DNA from: Saccharina japonica | Taxonomy: Eukaryota; Sar; Phaeophyceae; Laminariales; Laminariaceae | Assembly: GCA_008828725.1 (NCBI GenBank) | Contig: MEHQ01001776.1 | Location: 249,001 to 313,000, forward strand | DNA: 64,000 nt | Direction: 5' to 3' | In this document: positions 30,501-37,210 of the stretch, piece after piece | Numbering within the stretch: the first letter of the stretch is position 1 | Layout: each line of letters starts with the position of its first letter | Program-made: the position numbers and the translations under genes | The notes under the pieces: model-generated | What the model was told of the DNA's origin: nothing | The model's database searches: none | The model's input: the letters and a program-made list of their open reading frames with translations, nothing else

Positions 30501-32728
30501 CCGCATGAATAATATTAGTTTTTGGCTACTACAGTACCTCCTTCTTTAATCTTGCTTCTATCACGGGGGACCATAGTTAATAGGACCAAATTTTGTCAGT
30601 AACAATAGTAAAATGTATAGGTTTTTGTATGGACAGTGGGTCCTATTTAATATAGTCGCCCGTAATAGCGTCTTCATTGGTAGAATCTGGGGCTGGGGCA
30701 GGTTGGGCGGTGTGCCCACCGGTGTACCCCCCTCTTAGTGGTATTCAGGTACACTCAGGACCTTCTGTTGACTTTAACGATATTTAGTCTCCATATTTCA
30801 GGCCCTCTGACGAGAGCTAAGGAGCGACAGATTTTTCCAGTAGTGATTCCTCCGCTTTAGTGCCGGTTGCCATATATCTGGTAGTGTATAGTGCCTGGGG
30901 AATCGCTTGGCACAGATGGGATAGTATACCAGTGTGGCAGTGCGCGGAGTAGTGCCGGCTGCCGCTGTATTTAGTATCACAGTCAGCTTGCTTCCATGAG
31001 TTTCGACGAAATCCTCGATCTCTTAAGCTGTTTTTTTGTTTTGCTTTTTCAAATATAGTGCCGGTATTGTTGGCTTGCGCATACCGGCACCATAGAGCTA
31101 TGGATGGAACACTTCTGTACCAGGAGAGCGGTTTATGTAGGTGGCAAGTGTCGTAGGGCTGTGAATTCCAGCCTGTAGCCGTTCTTGACTTCAAATGGAG
31201 CGGGTGCATCCGTTTTTGGTTGTAAGTACAGTGGGGGTCCCCCAATAAGCGGTCTGAGTAAGGCGGTATCCCGATATAAGGCGGTCAAAATTGCGTGGCG
31301 CGACTGGGAAATGGCACTCATAACCTGGAGTGAGTAAAGCGGCTTCCCTCTATAAGGCGGTCATATTGCTGTCTCTGGCACACCACCGCCTTATTGGGGG
31401 GAGGCTGCTGTACTGCAGTAGGACTGTGAATTGGCTTGGTACGCTATTGATAAGTACACTAAGGCTGCCTTAATGAGACTTGACGGTCAGTAGGTTGTGC
31501 TGTAGTTGGTTGGCGAAGTACCCAACTAACAACAACGAACATTATACGAGTCATAAAGTCCCGCCAGCACACGGCTTTATGAATTGTATATATTACTTGT
31601 CTTTGTGTACCTCACTGGCGCGATTATGGCTCGACGCGTGATTTCAATTGATTTAAGAACAATTTTTAAACCAGTTGGTTGGACTTAGCCAGCCAACTAA
31701 CTGACTTACTGTAGTCTCGGTTAGCACCAGTCTGGCCGGGGAGATAGCCTTCGTTTGACATTCACATCAGAGCCATGGCCAGGAAAACAATCACCACTTC
31801 ATATTCGCATCATAGACTAAATGTTACTTATAATCCCGGACATAGCGGTATGTAACACACGTCGAGGCACAAACGGCCAGTAAGACAGAAAGACGCAGAA
31901 GAGCTCCGCAAATTTCCGCACGCAACTACCGTTAACACCTAGCCAACTAGCAACTAGTCGGTGATTTTAGTAAGCCAACTCTCATCCCTACCATAGCATA
32001 GGATGTATGTACGTGCCGATTTTCTTTCGCTGGTCGTTATGCCTTTGCCTTTTTTAGGCGCGGTATAGACTTCAAAAATTCAACGGCCGGTGGTCCTTTC
32101 GCCTTTTTCAGCTGCACTAAACGTTATCGGATGTTACCTCGCGTCACCCCACTGTGTGTGTTCTTAACATTAAACCGTCCTTTCTACCCGTCGACATCCA
32201 GCACACCCAGTGTCTGTGCCGATTCTTCGTCCTAGAGAGATACCAGTTCTGTGGTCACAAGACTACGACACAGCAGTATAGAGATACTACGCTGCAATGC
32301 AGGAAGTAGAGCAGACAATGCAATGCCATATACGACAGGCACACGACCTACCCTGCTAGCAATCCGGCTGCCCTACACCCCATGTCCAAATGCCTCCGAA
32401 GGGAAACTTTGTACCTATTTACTGATTTGAAGTATCACACACAGCGTGCAGAGATGAGTTTCGAGGAAAACAAACATTGTCAGACTCTTTTTTTTTGTTC
32501 TTCTCATTTTCAACTATTTACTGATTCTCGTTGGCGCCGTCATTCCCCGACTCTTACACGACCGCCGACTATTTGGTACAGGTGATCACCCAGAAGGTAA
32601 AGAAGACCTCCCAGGAGCGAGTTGAATCTCGCGTTGAAGCGAGTTCCAACCTTAAGAACCGAATAAAGCGCCAGAAAAAGAGGGAGAAGGAAGTGGCGGC
32701 CAGAGAGGCCCTCAGGAAGAAGCTCTGA
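12367..32728 (+). CDS. Membrane-anchored Tudor-like (YDDG) domain protein
   Basis: Exons with matching phases: 12367-12508 (ends phase 1), 15103-15443 (phase 0), 18665-18886 (phase 0; copied at 20944-21166), 25456-25600 (phase 1), a short exon ending 27919 (phase 0), and 32582-32728 with TGA. The product is about 350 residues: a hydrophobic N-terminal segment, a Lys/Arg patch, Pro/Ser/Gly-rich and poly-Glu stretches, a Tudor-like fold split between exons 3 and 4 ([21 protein letters not shown], then [19 protein letters not shown]), a Ser/Asp acidic patch and a Lys/Arg helix ending EALRKKL. Tudor-like domains usually bind methylated ligands; a membrane-anchored one would be unusual, so the hydrophobic start might be mis-chosen. 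An in-frame ATG at 12205 would add 54 residues. Introns reach 6 kb. Function not assigned. Confidence 0.72.
13020..13440 (+). other. GC-rich block open in several frames
   Basis: This sits in intron 1. All three plus frames and one minus frame are largely open, reading Gly/Ser/Arg-rich. A strong donor-like GAG|GTGAGT lies at about 13031. No acceptor/donor pair with the needed phase was found, and exons 1 and 2 join well without it. It could be a cassette exon or low-complexity noise. Confidence 0.25.
13490..13866 (+). mobile_element. Poly(C)-tailed retroposon, long copy
   Basis: This shares GGTGGAGAA..CTTTGTTCCGC, then GAAATTAAATTAACTCATTG, GGTGCAAGCAATGTCTGCC and GGTCTATGGTCATATGACTA with other copies, ending ATGAGTACACCCCCCC. 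Only this copy and 58435 extend so far 5'; others are 5'-truncated, as expected for retroposition. Confidence 0.65.
13919..13976. repeat. (GCT)n microsatellite
   Basis: Imperfect GCTGCTGGT units in intron 1 of the Tudor-like gene. Confidence 0.9.
14000..14760. other. Intron 1 stretch with a small tandem repeat
   Basis: CACAGCATCC..AGCCGGCC-type units (CCAAGCACAGC, CCAGGCACAGCATCC) recur around 14240-14345. Nothing else is recognised. Confidence 0.4.
14766..15021 (-). mobile_element. CGGACAG-TIR element with GATCTA core
   Basis: Termini CACACCTCGGACAGATGATC and CTGTCGGAGGTGTG are inverted. Flanks AATATGTA and AAATGTAA are similar but not identical. The interior carries CCTCCCGGCAACATGAGCTAG. 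Confidence 0.65.
15103..15443 (+). CDS. Exon 2: low-complexity region
   Basis: The acceptor TATGTAACAG is followed by two bases completing Gly and 113 codons: [18 protein letters not shown], a Pro/Thr stretch, a poly-Gly tract, [18 protein letters not shown] and a closing QPEEEEE. The donor GTTGGT is weak. Phase 0 matches the next exon, which opens with Glu codons. Confidence 0.65.
15590..15960. repeat. Short duplicated motifs
   Basis: GGTAAACATGTAGATACCGTCGC occurs twice near 15730 and 15760, and ATTGTACGTAGTGTACAGTAAGC-like units recur near 15885-15950. CCTAAGCCTAACCC telomere-like units lie at 15605-15645. Confidence 0.5.
15957..16316 (+). mobile_element. CTACGGTAGAGGT MITE with nested 92-bp MITE
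   Basis: Ends GTGCTACGATAGAGGTAC and CTATACCGTAGCATGC are inverted. A TTAACCC mini-element (about 16023-16112) lies inside. Relatives are at 35814-36307 and 51178-51472. Confidence 0.6.
16525..16706 (+). mobile_element. Tc1/mariner-like MITE, CACTACCGGCCC ends
   Basis: Termini CACTACCGGCCCTCTC and GAGAGGGCCGGTACTG are inverted, flanked by TA on both sides (16523-16524 and 16707-16708). Same family as 61064-61239. Confidence 0.75.
16755..16995 (-). mobile_element. SINE body, minus orientation
   Basis: GTTACAAAAGG..CTCGAG..CGACGAGGGAAGGAAC, read on the minus strand, matches the SINE body near 10975-11120. No tRNA-like head is seen. Confidence 0.5.
17210..17473. other. Intron 2 stretch, short repeats
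   Basis: AGCCGACT/AGTCGGCT motifs recur around 17220-17290. No element termini recognised. Confidence 0.35.
17474..17585 (+). mobile_element. CTATTACGGG MITE copy
   Basis: Inverted ends CTATTAC..GGTCCATAGTAAATAGGA and TTCTATTAACAA..CCCCCGTAATAG. Relatives are at 26425-26546 and 30558-30668. Confidence 0.6.
17814..18215 (-). mobile_element. CGGACAG-TIR element with ATACAGATC minisatellite
   Basis: Begins CACGTCGGACGGACAGATCATC, contains a 9-bp ATACAGATC run near 18078-18125 and CCCACCCGGCAAAATGAGCTA, and ends near GATCTGTCCAATGATC. Part of it is copied at 20180. Confidence 0.6.
17901..18954 (+). repeat. 1.05-kb duplication, copy A
   Basis: About 99.5% identical to 20180-21231 (four or five substitutions noticed plus one N). 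It ends in a G run followed by an N at 18955. It contains the Tudor-like exon 3. Confidence 0.9.
18665..18886 (+). CDS. Exon 3: acidic helix and first half of Tudor-like fold
   Basis: The acceptor CCGGCCAG precedes 74 codons: [19 protein letters not shown], an Ala/Gly linker, then [20 protein letters not shown]. The donor GTGAGA follows in phase 0. The GDKVxGRFEGGxEWFPA pattern is the opening strand pair of a Tudor-like domain. Confidence 0.75.
18956..20179. repeat. Spacer between duplication copies, with small tandem repeat
   Basis: GATCCTAGCTTTTTAT appears near 19168 and 19492, and AAATAATTACG near 19191 and 19325. Single Ns at 18955 and 20103 bracket most of it, so its placement between the two copies is suspect. 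Confidence 0.5.
20180..21231 (+). repeat. 1.05-kb duplication, copy B
   Basis: Starts TATCATCTACAGATAG as copy A does and ends in the same G run, here continuing directly into a poly(C) retroposon. It carries an N at 21011. Confidence 0.9.
20944..21166 (+). CDS. Second copy of exon 3
   Basis: Same as 18665-18886 except for one additional N at 21011, which disturbs the frame. If both copies were real and spliced, the Tudor opening would be doubled. An assembly duplicate is more likely. Confidence 0.45.
21232..21350 (-). mobile_element. Poly(C) retroposon, minus, next to exon 3 donor
   Basis: The G run at 21214-21231 leads into TTCATTTTCATGCATGGCC and GGTTTTCACCGACCAGGC. The poly(C) end faces the exon, about 50-65 bp from its donor. 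Confidence 0.7.
21475..21690 (+). repeat. Tandem ~105-bp duplication
   Basis: ATGTACCTTA.TTTCTT.GCGGTCTTAC..AGTCTTGCCATA.TTATTTTCGGTCTTAC occurs twice, near 21505 and 21595. Confidence 0.75.
21827..21930. repeat. GTAGC(G/C)TACT minisatellite
   Basis: About ten copies of a 9-11 bp CTACTGTAGCG unit, flanked by CCCTACCGTAGC and GCTACGGTAGAGGTG, the termini of the CTACGGTAGAGGT MITE family. Confidence 0.8.
22146..22232 (+). mobile_element. 92-bp TTAACCC MITE copy
   Basis: AACCCCTTAAGAACTGG at the left and CAGTTCTGAATGGGTTAA at the right, with the GGAATTAGTGTGGGA core. Confidence 0.7.
22307..22812. mobile_element. Inverted-repeat element with internal tandem units
   Basis: Arms containing GAATTATTATCTAGGATAAAG face each other at about 22326 and 22735. 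Between them GGAAATCGGGGAATATTTTA..ATACC..TTTTACGTAGTATGGTCG is tandemly repeated two to three times. Confidence 0.65.
22861..22947 (+). mobile_element. 92-bp TTAACCC MITE copy
   Basis: CCCTAAATAACTGG..CTTCGAATTAGTGTGGGA..CAGTTCTGAATGGGTTAA. Confidence 0.7.
23403..23597. repeat. (TTATG)n satellite
   Basis: About 38 near-perfect pentamers with a few TTGTG and CTATG variants. Preceded by TGATG-type repeats at 23100-23160. Confidence 0.95.
23985..24146 (+). mobile_element. tRNA-derived SINE
   Basis: Head GCCGGTCGCCCCGGTGGGCTAGCAGGTAACC (A box within), B box GAGTTCGAGCC near 24046, tail TAGATAATAAATGGGATGG followed by poly(A). It is a retroposed tRNA relative, not a functional tRNA gene: no proper acceptor pairing or CCA-ready end is visible. 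Confidence 0.75.
24510..24985 (+). repeat. TATTACCCCTACTTAAG minisatellite
   Basis: Repeated CACCCCTACTTAAGTATTA units, then degenerate GCCCCTCTCTAAGTCTTACCCCTCTT variants. Confidence 0.75.
24998..25084 (+). mobile_element. 92-bp TTAACCC MITE copy
   Basis: TTAACCCCTTAAAAACGGG..GAAATTAGTGTGGGA..CAGTTCTGAATGGGTCAA. Confidence 0.7.
25200..25290 (-). mobile_element. 92-bp TTAACCC MITE copy
   Basis: Opposite orientation to most copies: TTAACCCATCCATAACTG at the left and CCAGTTCTTAAGGGGTTAA at the right. Confidence 0.7.
25456..25600 (+). CDS. Exon 4: second half of Tudor-like fold
   Basis: The acceptor GCGATCGTAG precedes codons reading [19 protein letters not shown], then [10 protein letters not shown] and an acidic [11 protein letters not shown] stretch. 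The YDDG turn followed by VR is the hallmark of the domain opened in exon 3. The donor GTGAGG comes after one base of a codon. GAAGGTGAGGGGGGG recurs twice downstream. Confidence 0.75.
25601..25753 (-). mobile_element. Poly(C) retroposon pieces with reiterated donor
   Basis: A G run begins three bases after the exon 4 donor and leads into ACTCATGTCGTGCATGGCC. Retroposon fragments alternate with two more copies of GAAGGTGAGGGGGG or AAGGTGAGGGGGG at about 25648 and 25737. Confidence 0.65.
25770..25975 (+). repeat. TAGATCATCTAGATC-type repeat
   Basis: Three units built on AGATCATCTAGATCCTG..TTCGTATTTT and GTCACGATCT. Probably related to the GATCAT satellite-core family but without its termini. 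Confidence 0.5.
26166..26252 (+). mobile_element. 92-bp TTAACCC MITE copy
   Basis: AACCCCTTAAGAACTGG..GGAATTAGTGTGGGA..CAGTTCTGAATGGGTTAA. Confidence 0.7.
26425..26546 (+). mobile_element. CTATTACGGG MITE copy
   Basis: CTATTACAGAGGACCATAG..AGTAAATAGGACC and GGTCCTATTTACTACGGCC..CGTAATA. Confidence 0.6.
26560..27780. other. Intron 4, mostly featureless
   Basis: AT-rich. A GGGTTAGGG telomere-like pair is near 26660 and one short MITE at 27342-27415 (CACTCTGGACGAAAATATAAG..CATTTCGTCCACGTG). Nothing else named. Confidence 0.4.
27852..27919 (+). CDS. Exon 5 (start uncertain)
   Basis: The donor GTAAGC after GGATGGGAG is strong. Acceptors at 27782, 27851 or 27881 all keep the same frame and complete the split codon from exon 4, ending [13 protein letters not shown] in phase 0, which fits the last exon. 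The 27851 acceptor is chosen as intermediate. Support is phase and composition only. Confidence 0.4.
28140..28330. repeat. Tandem ~110-bp duplication
   Basis: CTCACAG..CAGTCTGTAAC..CGTAAT..TGTAC, followed by AGATGAAG, occurs twice near 28110 and 28215, each followed by CAGCACGGAC or CAGGACGGAC. Confidence 0.5.
28700..28998 (+). mobile_element. CGGACAG-TIR element with TGTATGATC core
   Basis: A run of TGTATGATC/TGTATGACC, then TTGCCGGGTGGGATCCGTATG, TTTCCTGGGTTGGATCTG, and the end GATGATCTGTCCGCCGTGTG. The left terminus is not clear. Confidence 0.65.
29265..29485 (+). mobile_element. SINE body copy
   Basis: GTGGACGAGGGCAAAACGTGCTGAA..TGTGACCCCGGA..GGAGGGAG..AGCAGATGGGATG matches the SINE body. 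The ATCTGAGTCACGACTGTTA segment is duplicated inside. Confidence 0.55.
29879..30052 (+). mobile_element. Tc1/mariner-like MITE, CAGTACAGGACACC ends
   Basis: Termini CAGTACAGGACACCTAATAA and TTGTTAGGTGTCCTGCACTG are inverted and flanked by TA on both sides. Relatives: 43094-43271 and a decayed copy at 32877-33005. Confidence 0.78.
30195..30455 (+). mobile_element. Poly(C) retroposon, 5'-truncated
   Basis: Shares AAAGCTGTCATCCATGTGCA, GGTGCAAGCAATGTC and GGTCCTACGACTACGCCC, ending ATGAGTACAC and an 18-base C run. Confidence 0.7.
30558..30668 (+). mobile_element. CTATTACGGG MITE copy
   Basis: CTATCACGGGGGACCATAG at the left and TAGTCGCCCGTAATAG at the right. Confidence 0.65.
30845..31105 (-). 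repeat. CCGGCACTA-rich dispersed repeat
   Basis: Inverted counterpart of 3618-3800: TAGTGCCGG units, GGCACAGATGGGATAGTATA and a terminal ACCGGCACCATAG. Confidence 0.55.
31229..31410 (+). mobile_element. pogo/Tigger-like MITE
   Basis: Termini CAGTGGGGGTCCCCCAATAA and TTATTGGGGGGAGGCTGCTG are inverted, flanked by TA at 31227-31228 and 31411-31412. The internal ATATAAGGCGGTC repeats resemble pogo-type ends. Confidence 0.7.
31420..32580. other. Last intron, little structure
   Basis: TAGTTGGTTGG/CCAACTAAC motifs recur at 31500-31700 and 31940-31975. The TGTGTTCTTAACATTAAACC dispersed repeat lies near 32158. No exon candidate was found. Confidence 0.4.
32582..32728 (+). CDS. Exon 6: basic C-terminus and stop
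   Basis: The acceptor TTTGGTACAG precedes 48 codons and [39 protein letters not shown], then [11 protein letters not shown] highly charged helical tail, in phase 0 with the preceding exon. Confidence 0.7.
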   Translation: MITQKVKKTSQERVESRVEASSNLKNRIKRQKKREKEVAAREALRKKL

Positions 32729-33540
32729 GGTTTCTACAAGGACGGAGGCGTGAAAATCAGCTGGGGGCATCAACCATCCCCCAGTGCTTCGCTGTTTCTG
32801 TACTCGCTTTTTTTCTCCCCGCGTTGAGTAATCGTCGCGGGTGTTTTTTTTCGACGGAAACCCGTTCTGCTTAAAGTACAGGATGCCTCGTGTGTTTAGT
32901 AAGAAATAGGGGTGCTGGCTCAGGCTGGATTTCTTATTTAAGGAAGGGTGTTCTGCACTAAGTACAGTAGAACGACTTCGGAATTTCTGATTTTCCTGTA
33001 AATGTTAGCCTGGTGTACTTCGTGCTCGTTTTCTTAGTATTATACTTAGTATTATATTTAGTGTCATACCTAGTATTACACCTAGTATTATACTTAGTAT
33101 TTTGCTTAACATATACCTGGTACTTAGTATTACACTTAGTAAGCGTTCTGTACGTACTGTACTTTCAAAGAATGGCTGTCTGTCTTATTGTGTAAGCAAT
33201 CGGGAGCCGGAATCACCACCCTAGCTCTATTACAGCTGGGGTTTCCCGAGAAGAGGCATTGGGCGTTTATCGTTCTGTATTTACGCGCGAAGCCGAGTAG
33301 CGTATGTTCAGCACGTACCTGTCATTTCACCGCGGATGCTCTATTAATATTAATACTGCAACTACAGGCACCTACAGCTCGAGTAGTGATAAATGGAAAC
33401 CTGGTGCAGGCTGGATTCCTTATGAGGCTATTTTACAAGCAACGGCAGTATTACGACTTTTGAATTTCTCATTCCTCTTGTGATTCTCAGCAGGCCTTTC
33501 TTTGTGCCCGTTTTGTTAGCAGGGGTCTTGTAGTGTGAAC
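32729..33540. other. Intergenic: 3' flank of Tudor-like gene
   Basis: It holds a decayed mariner-like MITE (32877-33005), a TTAGTATTATAC minisatellite (33030-33140) and otherwise unrecognised sequence. No clear polyadenylation signal. Confidence 0.45.
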
Positions 33541-33547
33541 ACTGTTA

Positions 33548-34046
33548 TTGTTTGATTGGCCGAGCATTACCTTGATGATCTCTACAATGTTGTTGTGCGA
33601 ATGGTCGACCATACCTTGTAGCTTCTACAATGGTAATGTTTGATTGGTCGAGCACTACCTTGTGAATTCTACAATGTTAACGTGCGATTGGTCGACCATT
33701 ACCTTGATGATTTCTACTATGTAAAGGTGTGATTGGTCGAGCGCAATGGTGATGTTTGATAGGTCGAGCATTACCTTATGAATTCTACAATGTTAGTGTG
33801 CGATTGGTCGAGCATTACCTTGATGATTTCTACTATGTAAATGTGTGATTGGTTGAGCGTTACCTTGATGATTTCTACAAAATAGTGGTTGATTGGCCGA
33901 GCATTGCCTTGATGGTTTCTACAATGGTAACGTGTGATTGGTCGAGCCTTACCTTGATGACTTCTGCAATGGTAGCGTGTGATTGATCGAGTATTACCAT
34001 GGTGATGTCTACAATGCTAATGTTTGATTGGTCGATCACTACCCGG
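33548..34046 (+). repeat. ~47-bp minisatellite with ATTGG box
   Basis: Ten to eleven units of TGATTGGTCGAGCATTACC followed by TTGATGATTTCTACAATG, moderately diverged. Confidence 0.85.
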
Positions 34047-34049
34047 AGA

Positions 34050-35810
34050 AAATTAACGAGGGTTGGTGTGTCTACATCCGAGAGGTTGAAGACTTGCAGC
34101 TATGGGCTACTTGAAAGCATGACAGAACAAAAACAAAATGTGGGGGTCAGGGTTATTGTTTCTTTGCCATAGCCCATACGGTTACAGCTACTGTCTGTGC
34201 TGGTTGTGCTGGGTGCTGTGCTGGTGCTTCTGGGCTGCTGAACCGGCACTGGGACTGACTGACTTGACTGACTACGACATTGGAAAGGCCCCGACCCTCC
34301 GCCCTGTGCCCGAGCCCCCCCCCTACGTAGCGGGGTTGTAGTTGATACACCAGCGGCGTTGATGTTTTTCGAACGGTACAGTGGGTCGCGTTGGCGTTTA
34401 TACAACAGCAACGTTGAAGTTGATGGCCTAAATACCTTGAGCGGTCGTTATATAATCGAGGGGTAGCTTTTGGGGACACTGAAAGCGGATGGGGGCTTTT
34501 TTAGTGTACCTGGTATACCCTGGTATTTGGCATTTCCCTGTGTTCCCTACGGGTACGGGTGAGTACAAGGTAGACCCACGAATAAGAAAGGGCCTCGTAT
34601 GGCATTCATAATAAGAAAAGGCAAGACTCACTTTTTGGGGGGGAACGCTGAGAAATTTGGATTAAAAATCGTATTGCTCAGCGAGCGTTTGACTAAACTA
34701 CCAGGTAAGTAATTGTCTATGCTCAAGGTTGCTCGAGGATGATACCACATGGAAGTTTCAAGGCGTGCCCAGATTAGGTAAGTGTTTCTTGTTGGCGGGC
34801 CTGTGACGTACTTCTGCTAAATGGTTATGACCCTCTTTATCTGGAGAGTCATAAGCCGTATTGCTGTAACAGGCACCAACCTGTTCTACCAGGTGTTCAT
34901 TAATGAATGGCGTTATTTATTTGTTGCAGAGTAGAAGAAGAGTTTCCTCCCGCGACTGAAAGTGCTAGAGCTCGTCGTGTTGTCATGCTGTGGTCCACGT
35001 GTCTGCCTGCGGTCCCTTCTAACGCGATGTATCCCTCTCGGGGCTTCAGGAAGGGGAATTGGCGATAGAAAGTCACGGTTTCAGCAGTAGTAGTAACGGC
35101 CACTGCGTGATTGGGTGATGATGATGCCGATTGGTGTCCGAGTTACAATGGTTGCAATGCAAGGAGTCCTACGCCAGGGACGCATTGATCCTATATCCCT
35201 ACCCCTGGGCGCTCACACGCTGCTCATAGCCGGTTGAATACGCTCAAGTTATCATCGTTTTCGTCGCTATACTGTAAATCAAGTTGATTAAGCCCCCAAG
35301 GGGTCAAGAGAGTCTTTAGCTTTTCCCCTTGGCAGAAAGCCGGTCAAGAAAGTCTTTAGCGTTTCCCCCTTGGCAGAAAGCCGTTTCTGTTCTGTTCTGC
35401 TCACCCCTTAGGACCGTGAATGGCATGGAGTGAAATTTCCCGCGGGAAGGTGACGTGGACCACATCGGGGAGATGATAAAACCATGGGGCTAGTGCACCA
35501 GAAAGCGAGGTAGCGAAATTCGATGAAATTCGACGAGTTGTGGGATGCTGAACCCTACCAGATAGTACCTGGTAAGCGTGGCAAGCACCAAATAACGCCA
35601 TTCATGAAGGGGGGGTTAGGGGAGGAGACACCTACCTACCTGTGACCACATGCACTGCTTGTCCAGAAGGTCATTGAACGAAGTTATATTTATAACCGAG
35701 AAACTGCTTTCATGCTAATTGTTTACCAGTTTCAACTTGAGTTATCTAAAGCTATTGATCGAGCTACGCAGTATCGACGTATATCTGTATATATACCAGG
35801 TAGCGCTATG
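34050..35810. other. Intergenic, no gene recognised
   Basis: Only shadow ORFs. AGTCTTTAGC..TTCCCC..TTGGCAGAAAGCCG is duplicated near 35310 and 35352, and several TACCAGGTA motifs occur. Nothing named. Confidence 0.45.
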
Positions 35811-35813
35811 GAC

Positions 35814-36307
35814 GCATGCTATGGTACAGGTGTACCATGTTTTTTCTGGGGCCTCTCGCTTGGGGACCTCTATACTATTAGTAAGTCACCCGAAATTATG
35901 TTATAGGGGGGGTAAAGGAATAAAACCGTTAAGGGCCCATATTAACCATTATAAAATAAATTCAATTTTGGGAAAATAAAATTCAAATTCGTTTTTCATT
36001 GGTCAACACACGCACCAGCACCAAAGATTACATTCAAATTCGTTTTTCATTGGTCAACACACGCACCAGCACCAAAGATTAGGATCAATCTTTCTTTGGT
36101 GCTGGTGCGTGTGTTGACCAATGAAAAACGAATTTGAATTTTATTTTTCCCGAAATTGAATTTATTTTATACTCGTTAAAACGGGCCCTTAAGTATGAAA
36201 CGAAAAAGAGTGCAACACAAGAATGTAACTCCGACGCTTTTGGGTTATGGAACTCCGTCGTTCCGAAAATATTCTAGCCAAAATGTGCTACCTCTACCGT
36301 AGCACGC
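35814..36307 (+). mobile_element. CTACGGTAGAGGT MITE with nested palindrome
   Basis: Begins GCATGCTATGGTACAGGTGT and ends TGTGCTACCTCTACCGTAGC. The interior GGGGACCTCTATACTATTAG and TGCAACACAAGAATG match the relative near 21970-22145. Confidence 0.6.
35933..36188. mobile_element. Foldback PIF/Harbinger-like MITE
   Basis: GGGCCCATATTAAC at the left and GTTAAAACGGGCCC at the right, flanked by TTAA on both sides (35929-35932 and 36189-36192). The interior is a near-perfect palindrome built on GAATTTGAAT and TTGGTGCTGGTGCGTGTG. One arm carries a ~50-bp tandem duplication. Confidence 0.75.
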
Positions 36308-36311
36308 ACCT

Positions 36312-37037
36312 ATGTTTTCCCTTCACCTATTTTTATCTGTATTCTGTTTCCGCTTGAAAAAACTCTGTAGTACCAGTAGGTTTTTTCGACTGCGGTTTTT
36401 TCCAATCAGTTGTTTCAAGCGTTTTTTTTTCCACCGCGCTCTTTTTACCGCCGGCGAAACATCCACCCCTCGAGAAAGCCACGGGCCACGCGCTCGAGGC
36501 GATGCCTTCACACCTATCACCCCCCGCTCTGTGAGAAGTATCGTGGCTCTTCTCGGTGAGTTCGGCGAGGAATCCCACTCCGCGTCCGCAATATTCCCAT
36601 CAGTATACTGGCTTGCAGCAGTATACTGGCCGAGAGAAAGCATTCCACTTGATCAAAGAGTAAAGTTTTCTTACCGCAGTGTTTTTAAAGCATTGTTTCA
36701 GCCGCCGGCGAAACATCCAGCCTCGAACAAGCCGCGGAAATGCGCTCGCGGCGGTGCCTTCACATATGTCACCCCCTGCTCCATAGGAAGTCTCGTGGTT
36801 CTGCTCGGTAAGTTCGGCGAGAAATCCCACTGTTCAGGCTTTTGCCAGTACACTGCTGCAATCCAGTATTATGATGCTGGTCGATTTCGACCAGCAGCTG
36901 TACGTACACACAGCACAAAAGAGGGGGCTACCAGTCAGTGCGAGTACACAAATATAACAGCTGTACACGCACATAGCAGCAGTTATTTATATTATTTGCC
37001 TTCCGACAATGTGCAGGGTATTATTCATTCAGAATGA
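36312..37037 (+). CDS. 241-codon ORF with internal duplication, unknown
   Basis: The longest uninterrupted plus-strand frame outside repeats. Two segments about 265 bp apart share CCGCCGGCGAAACATCCA, then CTCGGTGAGTTCGGCGAG-like sequence, giving VALLGEFGEESH and VVLLGKFGEKSH. The minus strand is also partly open over the same units (MGFLAELTE). No family recognised, no obvious start context. It may be an old repeat that stays open by chance. Confidence 0.3.
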   Translation: MFSLHLFLSVFCFRLKKLCSTSRFFRLRFFPISCFKRFFFHRALFTAGETSTPRESHGPRARGDAFTPITPRSVRSIVALLGEFGEESHSASAIFPSVYWLAAVYWPRESIPLDQRVKFSYRSVFKALFQPPAKHPASNKPRKCARGGAFTYVTPCSIGSLVVLLGKFGEKSHCSGFCQYTAAIQYYDAGRFRPAAVRTHSTKEGATSQCEYTNITAVHAHSSSYLYYLPSDNVQGIIHSE

Positions 37038-37210
37038 AAAAGCTGACACACTTCGTCGAATACCACCACTCTCATTCAACAACTTCTTCTCCTCCTCTGC
37101 GTGTACAGGAGTTATTGGTGACCGGTTTTCCCGTTCAAACATTAAAAATTCCTGTGGATTCCCGTGGTGGTTAGTTCCCACGTGAAGGGTATACCTGTCC
37201 AAAACGTCCA

